A stretch of 39,159 nt of DNA from Bryobacterales bacterium (GCA_025350625.1 JANXXL010000276.1:1-39159); one strand, 5' to 3'. Numbered from the stretch's first letter, positions 1 to 8,776 are shown. Notes: a model not told the origin generated them from the letters alone. Program-made: numbers and translations.

Positions 1-590
1 CGCCGGTGAAGCGACTCGGTATCGGTCCCCTCGGCCATCAGGATGACGCGGCTGCGGTCGGCGCGGGTCTCGGTAAGAATGGTTTCGATTTCCGCCAAGT
101 CGCCGGGATCGGAGACCACGAACTTGAGCTGATATTCATAGTCGGCCATCAGTTGCTTGATCACGTCCGGTTGATAGCGCAGCCTGTCATGCTGAGCGGC
201 CCAACGTCCTTCTTCGCGCACCAGCGGAGTGGAGTTGGCCAGCTTGGGGCTAATGCTCATCAGGTCGCAAATTACCGGCTGGTAGACCGTGCCGGCGGTT
301 TCGATGGTGATATGCAGGCCGAGTTCCTTGAGTCGCTCCGTAAGCCGCACGATTTCATCTTGGATCATGGGTTCGCCCCCCGTCACGACGACATGAGTGG
401 CTCTGCGGAGGCGAACATCGCTCAGGATGGCGTCCAACGGCAAGTCATCGCCTTCCGGCTTCCAGGAGGCGTAAGGAGTGTCGCACCAAGTGCAACGCAG
501 ATTGCATCCGCTGGTGCGCACAAACACGCTCGGGATGCCGGCCAGCATGCCTTCGCCTTGAATGGAATAAAAAATCTCCGAGATTTTCAT
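1..590 (-). CDS. queE: 7-carboxy-7-deazaguanine synthase QueE (3' part cut off by window edge)
   Basis: Radical-SAM enzyme that contracts 6-carboxytetrahydropterin to 7-carboxy-7-deazaguanine, the step before QueC in queuosine/7-deazaguanine synthesis in the cytoplasm. The frame is open from the ATG at 588-590 to position 1, giving about 196 residues. The start is typical of the family ([13 protein letters not shown]). The radical-SAM cluster motif is CX3CX2C, with C29, C33 and C36 in CNLRCTWC, and a GGEP motif ([12 protein letters not shown]) follows for SAM binding. The ATG overlaps the queC stop by four bases (ATGA type), which implies translational coupling behind queC. The C-terminus lies outside the window. 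The family assignment is firm from the motifs. Confidence 0.95.
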   Translation of the reverse strand, partial: MKISEIFYSIQGEGMLAGIPSVFVRTSGCNLRCTWCDTPYASWKPEGDDLPLDAILSDVRLRRATHVVVTGGEPMIQDEIVRLTERLKELGLHITIETAGTVYQPVICDLMSISPKLANSTPLVREEGRWAAQHDRLRYQPDVIKQLMADYEYQLKFVVSDPGDLAEIETILTETRADRSRVILMAEGTDTESLHR

Positions 591-1273
591 CGCACAACCG
601 GGTCCCGAATGCCCGCTTCCGCGAAACCTTTCTCGCGCAATAAGCAGGAATCGCATTGGCCGCAGGGCCGACCCTCCCGATCCGGATCATAACAGCTATG
701 AGTGAGGTTGAAGTCCAGGCCCAGTTGTGCGGCGAGGCGCACGATCTCCGCCTTGCCGAGCGCAATTAGAGGCGTGTGAATATGGATGGCCGTGCGGCCT
801 TCTATGCCCGTTTTGGTCGCCAAGTTGGCCATGTTTTCGAAGGCGTGAATGAACTCGGGGCGGCAGTCCGGATAGCCGGAATAATCCAGCGCATTTACGC
901 CGATGAAGATGTCGGAGGCCTCGAGAACTTCGGCCCACGCCAGCGCATACGACAGAAAAATGGTGTTGCGCGCGGGAACGTAGGTGACCGGAATTCCCTG
1001 CGCCATTTCACTGGGCGAGCGGTGTTTAGGGACTTCGATATCCGCGGTCAAAGCGCTGCCGCCAAAAGCCCGCAGATCAATGAGCGCGGTGCGATGCTCC
1101 CGGACCCCGATAAATGCCGCCACGCGGGCAGCCGCCTCTAGTTCGACGCGATGGCGCTGGCCGTAATCGAAGGAAAGCGCATAACATTCGTAGCCTTCAC
1201 GCCGCGCCAGCGCCAGGCAGGTGGATGAATCCAGGCCTCCACTCAATAGACATACGGCTGTGCGGCTGCTCAT
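587..1273 (-). CDS. queC: 7-cyano-7-deazaguanine synthase QueC
   Basis: ATP-dependent ligase that converts 7-carboxy-7-deazaguanine to preQ0 using ammonia. It has 228 residues, the usual family length. The PP-loop SGGLDSS is at residues 11-17, and the C-terminal zinc site is visible as C194, C204, C207 and C210 (CGQCDSC). It precedes queE on the same strand with a four-base overlap, so the two enzymes of adjacent steps are co-translated. The gap to the upstream marR gene is only 37 bp, so read-through from marR is possible. No preQ1-riboswitch-like sequence was recognised in that short gap. Confidence 0.97.
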   Translation of the reverse strand: MSSRTAVCLLSGGLDSSTCLALARREGYECYALSFDYGQRHRVELEAAARVAAFIGVREHRTALIDLRAFGGSALTADIEVPKHRSPSEMAQGIPVTYVPARNTIFLSYALAWAEVLEASDIFIGVNALDYSGYPDCRPEFIHAFENMANLATKTGIEGRTAIHIHTPLIALGKAEIVRLAAQLGLDFNLTHSCYDPDREGRPCGQCDSCLLREKGFAEAGIRDPVVR

Positions 1274-1310
1274 GCGGAAACCTCATTGTAACCGCCGCTT
1301 TGCGAGCTCA

Positions 1311-1769
1311 TTAATTCTTAAACTTTGCGGCATCCTTGCCCAGCTTCTTCAGAAGTCCCAGAAGTTTCGTTCGTTCCGCTGCCGACAAGCCGCCGGCGGC
1401 AGCCTCCATAATATCCGCGTGCGTCCGAAAGCCGCGCGCGATCGACTTTTTGCCCTTGGCCGTTAATATCACCTGGCGAACCCGGCGGTCTTCGCTATCG
1501 CTCCGTCGCCTGACGAACTTTCTATTCTCCAGCCTGTCGATAGCGACGCTGATGGAGCCGGGCGTGAGCTGCACCTTGAGACCGATAGTGTTGACCGGCA
1601 AGGGTCCTTTATGTAGCAACACTTCAAGAATCCTGAATTCCGAGTCCCCTAATCCGGTCTCCCGAATACTTGCTTCGGCGACCGACCTCATCGCGCAAAA
1701 GGCTTTCCACAGGACCAGCCAAACGTGGACGCCGGACGTTTCTTGCTCACTTGCAGGTTTTTCTCGCAT
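1311..1769 (-). CDS. MarR-family transcriptional regulator
   Basis: A 152-residue winged-helix DNA-binding repressor of the MarR family. The central region (about residues 40-110) carries the helix-turn-helix and wing: LPVNTIGLKVQLTPGSISVAIDRLE, then the wing RRSDSEDRRVRQVILTAKGK. It is divergent from the DoxX-azoreductase pair across 75 bp that hold two related operator-like boxes, so it most likely represses that pair and itself. The partner genes resemble the MhqR/YodB-type quinone and azo-compound stress regulons of Firmicutes. That is an analogy from gene content; the boxes do not match the published Bacillus operators I know. The ATG is only about 9 bp from a TATACT-like element, so its own leader would be very short. 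Confidence 0.9.
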   Translation of the reverse strand: MREKPASEQETSGVHVWLVLWKAFCAMRSVAEASIRETGLGDSEFRILEVLLHKGPLPVNTIGLKVQLTPGSISVAIDRLENRKFVRRRSDSEDRRVRQVILTAKGKKSIARGFRTHADIMEAAAGGLSAAERTKLLGLLKKLGKDAAKFKN

Positions 1770-1780
1770 CCATCCCTAGT

Positions 1781-1826
1781 ATATTGACATCAATATGATT
1801 GGTGCAAAGATATTTGACGTCTATAT
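1781..1826. promoter_or_regulatory. Two operator-like boxes in the marR/doxX divergent promoter
   Basis: Positions 1781-1796 (ATATTGACATCAATAT) are a perfect inverted repeat with 7-bp arms and a 2-bp centre. Positions 1811-1826 (TATTTGACGTCTATAT) match it at 11 of 16 positions and share the core TTGACRTCWATAT. The two centres are 30 bp apart, about three helical turns, so both would face the same side of the DNA. A possible doxX promoter is TTGGTG (1799-1804), 17 bp, TATATA (1822-1827), placing box 2 over the -10. A possible marR -10 on the minus strand is TATACT (1783-1778), touching box 1. Repressor binding here could shut both directions. MarR as the ligand is inference. Confidence 0.6.
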
Positions 1827-1844
1827 AGCACCGGGAGGTTACTC

Positions 1845-2231
1845 ATGATTCAGACAGCAACACCCGAAACTGCCGCTACCGGGAGAGTTCGAACCATTAC
1901 TCTTTGGGTACTTCAGATTGCAGCAGCTCTGGCATTCCTAGCGGCAGGCGGCGCCAAACTGGCCGGGGCCGGGCAAATGGTCGCGGTGTTCGACAAGATT
2001 GGTGTCGGACAGTGGTTTCGATATCTAACCGGTCTGCTCGAAGTGGCGGGCGCGATTGCTCTATTCATTCCCCGCTACGCGCTCTATGCGGCAGTGACGC
2101 TGATGCTGGTCATGGCCGGAGCCGTGTTCTCGCATCTCACCATAGTGGGCGGATCGCCGCTCCCGCCAATCATACTTCTCTTGCTGAGCGCAACCATCGC
2201 TTATCTGCGGAATCTGGAGAACAGACAATGA
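1845..2231 (+). CDS. DoxX-family membrane protein
   Basis: A 128-residue integral membrane protein with four hydrophobic segments (about residues 22-40, 58-75, 78-95 and 100-120), fitting the DoxX/DoxX-like family. The first helix carries the usual LQIAAALAFLAAGGAKLAGA and is followed by a GVGQWFRYLTGLLEVAGAI segment, both characteristic of the group. Biochemical roles in this family are diverse, including quinone-linked oxidoreductases and detoxification. A GGGAGG ribosome binding site lies seven bases before the ATG. Its stop overlaps the start of the azoreductase gene (ATGA), so the two are co-translated and probably act in the same stress response under the adjacent MarR regulator. Confidence 0.85.
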   Translation: MIQTATPETAATGRVRTITLWVLQIAAALAFLAAGGAKLAGAGQMVAVFDKIGVGQWFRYLTGLLEVAGAIALFIPRYALYAAVTLMLVMAGAVFSHLTIVGGSPLPPIILLLLSATIAYLRNLENRQ

Positions 2232-2854
2232 CCCATACTATTTTGCATATCGACAGCAGTCCCTTGGGCGATCGTTCGATTTCCCGCAGGCTGACTGCTC
2301 AGACTCTCACCGAATTACAAGTCAAGCATCCGGAGAGCGCGATACTAACCCGCGATCTCGCCGCAAATCCGCTGCCCCATCTGGATGGCATGACTATCGG
2401 AGCATTCTTCACGCCACCCGATCAGCGCACTGCGGCCTTGAATGAGGCCGCCAAACTGTCCGATCAAGCCATCGATGAACTGATCGCCGCCGATATTATC
2501 GTCATCGGCGCACCCATGTGGAACTTCGGCATTCCCTCTTCGCTCAAGGCGTGGATCGATCATATCGTTCGCACAGGCCGCACCTTTAAATATGGCATCG
2601 CAGGTCCGGAAAGCTTGCTGCCCAAGGGAAAGAAAGTGATCATCGTCTCTTCCCGCGGCGGCATGTATTCGGAAAGCCCGATGAACGCCATGGACTATCA
2701 GGAGACTTACCTGAGGGCGGTTTTGGGCTTCCTCGGTCTTACGGATGTGTCCTTCATTCGCGCCGAGGGCGTAGGAATGGGTGAAGAGGCCGTCAAGAGC
2801 GCGATCGTACTCGCCGAGTCGCAGTTGTCGCAGGCCATCGAACAAGTGGCTTAA
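2228..2854 (+). CDS. azoR: FMN-dependent NADH:quinone oxidoreductase / azoreductase
   Basis: A 208-residue flavodoxin-fold enzyme that reduces quinones and azo compounds with NAD(P)H through FMN. The N-terminus has the phosphate-binding SSPLGDRSISRRL; the isoalloxazine-binding PMWNFGIPSSLKAWIDHI and the TGRTFKY segment are hallmark AzoR sequences; and SSRGG closes the FMN site. The start at 2228 is chosen because of GGAGA at 2216-2220 and the ATGA overlap with doxX; a longer frame reading upstream through doxX is not credible. The gene completes a MarR-controlled DoxX-AzoR unit. Substrate preference cannot be read from the sequence. Confidence 0.93.
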   Translation: MTHTILHIDSSPLGDRSISRRLTAQTLTELQVKHPESAILTRDLAANPLPHLDGMTIGAFFTPPDQRTAALNEAAKLSDQAIDELIAADIIVIGAPMWNFGIPSSLKAWIDHIVRTGRTFKYGIAGPESLLPKGKKVIIVSSRGGMYSESPMNAMDYQETYLRAVLGFLGLTDVSFIRAEGVGMGEEAVKSAIVLAESQLSQAIEQVA

Positions 2855-2893
2855 CAAGCCCGTCTCGCATCGGAAAACGCGGCCCCCGGGTCT

Positions 2894-2909
2894 CCGATGA
2901 TATCATCGG
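2894..2909. promoter_or_regulatory. Perfect 16-bp palindrome before the OPT transporter gene
   Basis: CCGATGATATCATCGG is fully self-complementary and ends 15 bp before the ATG at 2925. A further CATCGGA at 2868-2874 can pair with TCCGATG at 2893-2899 and form an alternative hairpin. It could be a repressor operator for the transporter or part of a stem-loop after azoR. No T-run follows, so an intrinsic terminator is unlikely. Confidence 0.4.
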
Positions 2910-2924
2910 GCGATTGAGCCTCTT

Positions 2925-4958
2925 ATGAGCCTTCCCGTTCCCCCCCCGCATCGTCCCTTCGTTTCCGAGAAGACCACGATGAAGGAGTTTACGCTGCGGG
3001 CGGTCCTGCTGGGCCTGGTGATGTCGGTAGTGCTGGGGGCGGCCAACGCCTACCTGGGATTGCACGCCGGTCAGACTATCGCCGCCACCTATCCGGCGGC
3101 AGTCATCGGCATGGCATTCCTGCGCGCCTTCAAAGGCACGGTGCTGGAGGAAAACATCGCGCGCACCGCGGGCTCGATCGGCGAGTCGGTAGCCGCTGGC
3201 GCGATTTTCACCATTCCCGCATTCGTCATGTCGGGCTCGTGGACTTCGTTCGACCCCGCCCACGCCTATTGGAAATCGACGGCGCTGATGCTGGTGGGCA
3301 GCGTACTCGGAGTACTATTCGTATCGCTGGTGCGGCGAGCGCTGGTCGAAGACGCATCCTTGCCATTCCCCGAGTCGGTCGCGGCCGCGGAGATCCATAA
3401 GGCCGGCCAGCGCGGCGCGGACGCCGCACGCTACCTGTTTTGGAGCATCGGGTTTGGCACGTTGATCCAGGCTTTGGGCGAGTTTAAGCTCTACGCAGTA
3501 GATAAGGACTTCGTCGTCCGGATCGGGCAGATCGGCAAAAGTTTTGTCCGGCTGGGACCGCTGGGCAGCCAGAATATCTTGCAGACCGGAGCGATCTCGA
3601 CAGTGGCCGCGCCGACGGTCAGCCCCGCGCTCATCGGAGTCGGCTACGTCATTGGTCCGGAACTCGCATCGCTCAGTTTTTCCGGCAGCTTGCTGGCATG
3701 GGGCTTGCTGGTGCCGCTGATGATGTATTTCATGGGTCCCGATCTGCAAAAATTTCTTCCACCCGGCTCTGGCGACGGCGGCTGGGGAGCCATGGCCGCT
3801 GCGGTGTGGCGCTACATCATCCGGCCGGTGGCGGTGGGCGGCATGATGGTAGGGGCGGCTTACACGCTCATCAAAATGGGCAAGAAGCTCACGTCCAGCC
3901 TGGGCCGTGCTCTGGCCGAAGTGCGTCATGGAGCGCCGCCCATGGAATCCATGATCCGCACCGAGCGCTACATGGGTTCAAAGACTGTTCTGTCGCTGAT
4001 CGGCGTGGTGTTCCTGCTGATGATCGCTTTGTACTTTTACATTGCCGGGCAGATGTTGGCGGCCGTGGTGGCGGCGGTCGTCATGCTGATCGTCGGATTC
4101 TTCTTTGCCACCGTTTCGGGAAATTTGGTCGGCGTCATCGGTTCATCCAACAATCCGGTTTCCGGCCTGACGCTTTCGACCTTGATCATTGCCGCGCTGC
4201 TGATGGTGTCGCTGGGCGTGTCGGGACCGAGCGGGGTAGCGGTAGTACTCGGAGTCGCCGCGGTGGTGTGCGTCTCCTCCGCCGTAGCGGGCGAATTAAT
4301 GCAGGATTTCAAGGCCGGTTATATCCTGGGCGGCACGCCGCGTAACATCCAGATCGTGGAATTGATCGCGGTGGTGCTCTCGAGCTTGGTGATGTACTTC
4401 CCGCTCTACGTGCTGCACATCGGTAATATCAAGAGCGGCGGCACCGGCTTCGGTGATCCGAAACTGGCCGCGCCGCAAGCTGGGCTGATGGCGGCGCTCG
4501 CGCAGGGAATCGTCGGCGGCGAGATGGCCTGGCCGCTGGTCGTGACCGGCGCGATCTTTGGGGTAGTTCTAATCATGTTCAAGGTGCGCAGCCCCATGCT
4601 GGTGGCGGTAGGCATGTATTTGCCTTTCCAGACCACCTGCGCGATTTTCGTCGGCGGCGTGCTGCGCTCGATCACGGATTCCCGCAGCCGCGTTTCGGGC
4701 CACAACGCGGCGCAGATGACACGCGTCGAGAACGTGGGCATCCTGGTGGCCAGCGGATTGATCGCGGGGGAAGCGCTCACGGGGCTGCTGTTCGCTTATT
4801 TCAAATTCAAGGACATTCCGGTTCTGGAGTTCTTCAAAGATCCCTCCTACGTGGCGGGCTTCCTGGTGCTGCTGATCATGGGTTTCGCGATGATCCGCGT
4901 GCCGCTCGCAAACGCGGGACGGCCCGAAGACCCTGCGCCACCGTCGGCGATGGTGTGA
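2925..4958 (+). CDS. Oligopeptide transporter (OPT) family protein
   Basis: A 677-residue polytopic inner-membrane transporter with about 14-16 hydrophobic segments. It begins with the OPT hallmark EFTLRAVLLGLVMSVVLGAANAYLGLHAG and carries the conserved NIARTAGSIGESVAAGAIFTIPAF region (about residues 83-106) and the NPVSGLTLSTLI segment (about 411-422). The length fits the bacterial branch of the OPT superfamily, which moves small peptides or metal-ligand complexes; the substrate is not evident here. The start at 2925 has no clear Shine-Dalgarno sequence. An internal ATG at 2979 would still keep all membrane segments. A 16-bp palindrome lies directly upstream. Confidence 0.9.
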   Translation: MSLPVPPPHRPFVSEKTTMKEFTLRAVLLGLVMSVVLGAANAYLGLHAGQTIAATYPAAVIGMAFLRAFKGTVLEENIARTAGSIGESVAAGAIFTIPAFVMSGSWTSFDPAHAYWKSTALMLVGSVLGVLFVSLVRRALVEDASLPFPESVAAAEIHKAGQRGADAARYLFWSIGFGTLIQALGEFKLYAVDKDFVVRIGQIGKSFVRLGPLGSQNILQTGAISTVAAPTVSPALIGVGYVIGPELASLSFSGSLLAWGLLVPLMMYFMGPDLQKFLPPGSGDGGWGAMAAAVWRYIIRPVAVGGMMVGAAYTLIKMGKKLTSSLGRALAEVRHGAPPMESMIRTERYMGSKTVLSLIGVVFLLMIALYFYIAGQMLAAVVAAVVMLIVGFFFATVSGNLVGVIGSSNNPVSGLTLSTLIIAALLMVSLGVSGPSGVAVVLGVAAVVCVSSAVAGELMQDFKAGYILGGTPRNIQIVELIAVVLSSLVMYFPLYVLHIGNIKSGGTGFGDPKLAAPQAGLMAALAQGIVGGEMAWPLVVTGAIFGVVLIMFKVRSPMLVAVGMYLPFQTTCAIFVGGVLRSITDSRSRVSGHNAAQMTRVENVGILVASGLIAGEALTGLLFAYFKFKDIPVLEFFKDPSYVAGFLVLLIMGFAMIRVPLANAGRPEDPAPPSAMV

Positions 4959-5009
4959 AATACCAGTTATATTTCCGCCTCTGGTAGGCTGAAGAAATCG
5001 AGGACCCTC

Positions 5010-8000
5010 ATGAAGGCTTTTCCGTTATTCGTGTACTTCGTGGCCGCGGTCGCCGCATTTGCTGCAAACCCGACCACGCATCTGCTCCACAGCCCGGCTT
5101 TGAACCGCACCCAAATCGTCTTCTCTTACGCGGGTGACCTATGGAATGTGAACCGGCAGGGTGGAACGGCTACCCGGTTAACCTCCGGCGCCGGTCTCGA
5201 AACCCTTCCGGCGTTCTCGCCGGATGGCGAAACGGTGGCGTTCACCGGCGAGTATGACGGCAATGTGGATGTCTATACGATGCCCGCCGCGGGCGGGGTT
5301 CCAAAGCGCATCACGTATCATCCCGGCGCCGATTATGCCGCCGGATGGACGCCTGACGGTCAGCGTATTCTGTTCCGCTCCAATCGCCAGAGTTTCTCCC
5401 GTTACACGCAGCTTTTCAGCGTCGCGAAAGACGGCGGATTGGCGGAAGCTCTGCCGTTGCCCATGGCTTTTAGCGGCGCTTATTCGGCGGACGGCAGGCA
5501 GGTGGTCTATGCCCCACTCGATGGCGGCCAATTCGGGCCTACACCGGAACGCTGGGTAGCATGGAAACGTTACCGGGGAGGAGAAGCCAGCTATTTGTGG
5601 ATCGCAAATCTCACGGATCTGAGCATCACAAAAATTCCGCGTACCGATTCTAACGATATCAATCCCATGTGGATTGGCGACAAGATCTATTTCCTGTCGG
5701 ACCGCAACGGGCCTATGACGCTCTACCGCTACGATCCCTCGACTAAGGCAGTCACAGAATTAATCAAGAACAGCGGAGCCGACATCCGGTTTGCGAGCGC
5801 CGGGCCCGGCGGGATTGTCTATGAGCAGTTTGGCCGGATCGGCATTTACGACCTGGCAAGCGGAAAAGCCCGGCCAGTGCCGATTGAGATCGAAGCCGAT
5901 TTGAGTGAGGTGCGGCCCCACGTACAGAACGTGGAGAAAGAGATCCGCAACGGCCGCATTTCTCCGACGGGCGTGCGCGCTGTGTTTGAAGCTCACGGCG
6001 AAATTCTGAGCACTCCCCTGATTAATGGCGACATCCGAAACCTGACCCGAACCCCCGGCGTGATGGAACGTACACCGGCATGGTCGCCCGATGGGCAATC
6101 CGTCGCTTACTTCTCCGACGAATCGGGCGAGTATGCGCTCCATGTGAAACCGCAGGATGGGGAGGGAGAGGCGAAAAAGATTCTTCTTGCCGGTAACTCG
6201 GCGTTTTATTTCGCGCCGCACTGGTCTCCCGATAGCAAGCAGATCGCCTTCAATGACAACCAATTGAATCTTTGGCGCGCGGATATTGCTTCGGGCGTCG
6301 TGACCAAGATCGACACGGATTACTTTTATCCTTACGGCGAGATGGAGCGCGATATGGCTTGGTCGCCCGATTCGAAGTGGATCGCCTACGCAAAGTTCCT
6401 TCCGAACCGGTTGCACGCGATCGAATTCTATTCGATCGAGAGCGGCCAGAGCACGCAGATCACCGATGGAATGAGCGATGCCCGCTATCCGTCCTTCGAC
6501 CGCGAAGGCCAGTATTTTTATTTCACGGCGAGCACGAATTACGGACCCGGCGCGCACCCGCTCGATATGACCAGCGATGAGCATCAGATCACCCGCAGCG
6601 TGTACGCAATGGTGCTCTCGGCCGACGTCGCATCCCCCCTCACCAGGGAAAGCGACGAGGAGAAACCCACGGCTCCCAAGCCTGAAAGTAAGATCGATGA
6701 CACCGCCCCCAAACCCGTTCGCATCGACTTGACGGGCATCCAGCAACGTATCATTGCGCTTCCAGTACCCGCGCGAGATTACGTGAGTCTCGAATCCGGC
6801 CGCACCGGCGTCGTTTATTTTCTGGAGGAAGTTTCGCAGTCTCTTCGGAACCCGATTAACGGCGGCAAGACTCTCTCCAAATTTGACCTCAAAACCCGCA
6901 AAGTGGACCGGCTCGCCGAGGGTGTGGAATTCCTTGACGTTTCAGCCAACGGGGAGAAAATGCTGCTCCAACTAGCGGCAGAGGCCCCTGGAGCGCCGTC
7001 ACGCTGGGTCATTGCTCCGGCCGGGGAACCGCTTAAACCCGGCGAAGGACTGCTAAAGCTCGCTGCCATGGAGGTGAAGGTCGATCCGCCTGCCGAGTGG
7101 AAACAGATGTACCACGAGGTGTGGCGAATCGAACGCAGCTATTTCTACGATCCCAACTTACATGGTTTTGACGCCGCTGCGGCGGAGAAACGATATGCGG
7201 TCTATCTGGAGGCTCTCGCCTCGCGCGAGGATCTCAACTATGTTTTCCAGGAGATGCTCGGTTACATTACGTCCAGCCACCTGAGGGGCGGAGGCGGCAC
7301 CGTGCCCCGCGGGAAGCCCGTACCCGGCGGACTGTTGGGTGCGGATTTCGAAATCGCCAATGGGCATTATCGCTTCAAGCGTATCTTCATCGGCGAGAGT
7401 TGGAATCCGCAGCTCAAGGCGCCGCTGAGCGGACCCGGCATCAGTGTCAAGGAAGGGGAATACCTGCTGGAGATCGATGGCCACGCTCTTTCAGCGTCGG
7501 ACGACGTTTCCGCATGGCTTGAGGGCACCGCCGGCAAGCGCGTCACGCTGCGGGTTGGCCCGGATCCTTCGAACTCGAACGCGCGCTCGATCACTGTCGA
7601 ACCGGTGGCCAACGAAGCGTCTTTACGCAACCTGGCGTGGATCGAAGCTAACCGCCGTAAAGTGGAAACCCTCAGCGGCGGAAAACTCGCGTATGTCTAT
7701 ATGCCCGATACGGCCGAGGCGGGTTTGACAAGCTTCAACCGGTATTTTTTCGCTCAAGTAGATAAACAAGGTGTCATTCTCGACGAGAGATTTAATGGCG
7801 GTGGCCAGGTCGCCGATTATGTGATCGATGTGCTGAACCGGCCCTTGCTCTCCTACAACAGTTTCCGTTATGGCAACGTGCAGCGGAGCCCGGCGGGCTC
7901 CATCCCGGGGCCGAAGGTCATGATCATTAACGAGCCGGCCGGCTCGGGCGGGGATATGATGCCGTGGATGTTCCGTTATACGAAATCCGGAACGTTGGTG

Positions 8001-8327
8001 GGCAAGCGCACCTGGGGCGGGCTGATTGGCGTTCTAGGTTTCCCGGATCTTATGGATGGCGGGACGGTCACGGCTCCCAACGTCCGTATCTTTAGCCCGT
8101 CGGGCGAGTGGATCGCGGAGAACACGGGTGTGGCGCCCGACATAGAAGTCGAGCTCGATCCCAAGTCTGTGGCCGGCGGCCACGATCCGCAACTCGAACG
8201 TGCGGTCACAATTGCGCTGGACGAGCTTAAGAAAAAACCGCCGCTCGATTCGCACCGGCCAGCCTATCCCGATTATCAGCACCCGTCGGGCGGGAACAGT
8301 TCCGGTGCAGGCCGGGCCACGCAGTAA
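5010..8327 (+). CDS. Exported tricorn-type protease
   Basis: An 1105-residue homologue of the archaeal tricorn protease, a large peptidase that trims oligopeptides. An N-terminal signal peptide (MKAFPLFVYFVAAVAAFAA) points to export. Residues about 20-560 hold PD40/WD40-like beta-propeller repeats (FSPDGETVAF, WSPDGQSVAYFSDE, WSPDSKQIAF, WSPDSKWIAY), followed by the C1 region near 690-760, a PDZ domain about 790-880, and the S41-like catalytic C2 domain. The catalytic tetrad is recognisable as S756-H757 (TSSH), S979 in AGSGGD and E1037 in WIAENTG, with the same spacing as S745/H746/S965/E1023 of Thermoplasma. A GAGG element precedes the ATG. The gene follows the OPT transporter by 51 bp, so peptide breakdown and uptake may be linked; that is inference. 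Confidence 0.93.
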   Translation: MKAFPLFVYFVAAVAAFAANPTTHLLHSPALNRTQIVFSYAGDLWNVNRQGGTATRLTSGAGLETLPAFSPDGETVAFTGEYDGNVDVYTMPAAGGVPKRITYHPGADYAAGWTPDGQRILFRSNRQSFSRYTQLFSVAKDGGLAEALPLPMAFSGAYSADGRQVVYAPLDGGQFGPTPERWVAWKRYRGGEASYLWIANLTDLSITKIPRTDSNDINPMWIGDKIYFLSDRNGPMTLYRYDPSTKAVTELIKNSGADIRFASAGPGGIVYEQFGRIGIYDLASGKARPVPIEIEADLSEVRPHVQNVEKEIRNGRISPTGVRAVFEAHGEILSTPLINGDIRNLTRTPGVMERTPAWSPDGQSVAYFSDESGEYALHVKPQDGEGEAKKILLAGNSAFYFAPHWSPDSKQIAFNDNQLNLWRADIASGVVTKIDTDYFYPYGEMERDMAWSPDSKWIAYAKFLPNRLHAIEFYSIESGQSTQITDGMSDARYPSFDREGQYFYFTASTNYGPGAHPLDMTSDEHQITRSVYAMVLSADVASPLTRESDEEKPTAPKPESKIDDTAPKPVRIDLTGIQQRIIALPVPARDYVSLESGRTGVVYFLEEVSQSLRNPINGGKTLSKFDLKTRKVDRLAEGVEFLDVSANGEKMLLQLAAEAPGAPSRWVIAPAGEPLKPGEGLLKLAAMEVKVDPPAEWKQMYHEVWRIERSYFYDPNLHGFDAAAAEKRYAVYLEALASREDLNYVFQEMLGYITSSHLRGGGGTVPRGKPVPGGLLGADFEIANGHYRFKRIFIGESWNPQLKAPLSGPGISVKEGEYLLEIDGHALSASDDVSAWLEGTAGKRVTLRVGPDPSNSNARSITVEPVANEASLRNLAWIEANRRKVETLSGGKLAYVYMPDTAEAGLTSFNRYFFAQVDKQGVILDERFNGGGQVADYVIDVLNRPLLSYNSFRYGNVQRSPAGSIPGPKVMIINEPAGSGGDMMPWMFRYTKSGTLVGKRTWGGLIGVLGFPDLMDGGTVTAPNVRIFSPSGEWIAENTGVAPDIEVELDPKSVAGGHDPQLERAVTIALDELKKKPPLDSHRPAYPDYQHPSGGNSSGAGRATQ

Positions 8328-8329
8328 AC

Positions 8330-8431
8330 TTATCCCGTCGCGAGCGCGCCCCAGACGACTCCAATCAGCAGCAGCATTGCGCAGAGCGACAGGACAATCC
8401 AGGTCAGCCAGCCTTCGTATTTGGTTCTCAA
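8330..8431 (-). CDS. Possible 33-residue single-span membrane peptide
   Basis: A short frame on the minus strand starts at TTG (8431-8429), preceded by a strong GGGAGGG ribosome binding site. It encodes a charged N-terminus (RTKYEGW) followed by one hydrophobic helix (WIVLSLCAMLLLIGVVWGAL). The frame can be extended upstream to 8569, but that part looks random and would run across the rpsU start region. It is tail-to-tail with the tricorn gene, with two bases between the stops. I do not recognise a family; it may be a chance frame. Confidence 0.4.
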   Translation of the reverse strand: MRTKYEGWLTWIVLSLCAMLLLIGVVWGALATG

Positions 8432-8554
8432 ACGCCCTCCCGATGCCGGTAATCGACAGGAACGGCTTTTAGGTTTAGACCGGGCACTTGGGTTCCCACT
8501 AGTAAAGCTGCTACCCTGGAACCTTAAACTCCCGAAAGATCCGAGGTAGCACCG

Positions 8555-8776
8555 TTGGCTGAAGTTCATCTACAAGACGGCGAAAGTCTGGAGAGCGCGC
8601 TCAAGCGCTTCAAGCGTAAGGTCCTGCAAGAGGACATTATTAAGGACATCAAGAGTCACGCGTTCTATCTGAAGCCGGGGCAAAAGAAGCGTGTCAAAGC
8701 GGCCTTAGCGCGAAAGCGCGCCCGCAAGAGTAAGAAGCGCTCATGGGAGAGCGATTCGGATCAGCACCGGTCGTAG
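8555..8776 (+). CDS. rpsU: 30S ribosomal protein bS21
   Basis: Small-subunit protein S21, 73 residues, important at initiation near the 3' end of 16S rRNA. The sequence has the family's SLESALKRFKRKV motif (about residues 11-23) and a strongly basic tail (KKRVKAALARKRARKSKKR). The last ten residues (WESDSDQHRS) look like an added acidic-polar tail. The start is a TTG, supported by GAGGT at 8543-8547 with 7 bp spacing. The final 25 bp of the gene, up to and including the stop, recur at 11508-11532 beyond the neighbouring kinase gene. Confidence 0.92.
   Translation: MAEVHLQDGESLESALKRFKRKVLQEDIIKDIKSHAFYLKPGQKKRVKAALARKRARKSKKRSWESDSDQHRS
8752..8776 (+). repeat. Direct repeat copy 1 (3' end of rpsU)
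   Basis: The last 25 bases of rpsU, including its TAG stop, match 11508-11532 in the same orientation at 24 of 25 positions; the single difference is G versus C at the 19th base. The copies lie 2756 bp apart and bracket the whole Ser/Thr kinase gene. Confidence 0.85.
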
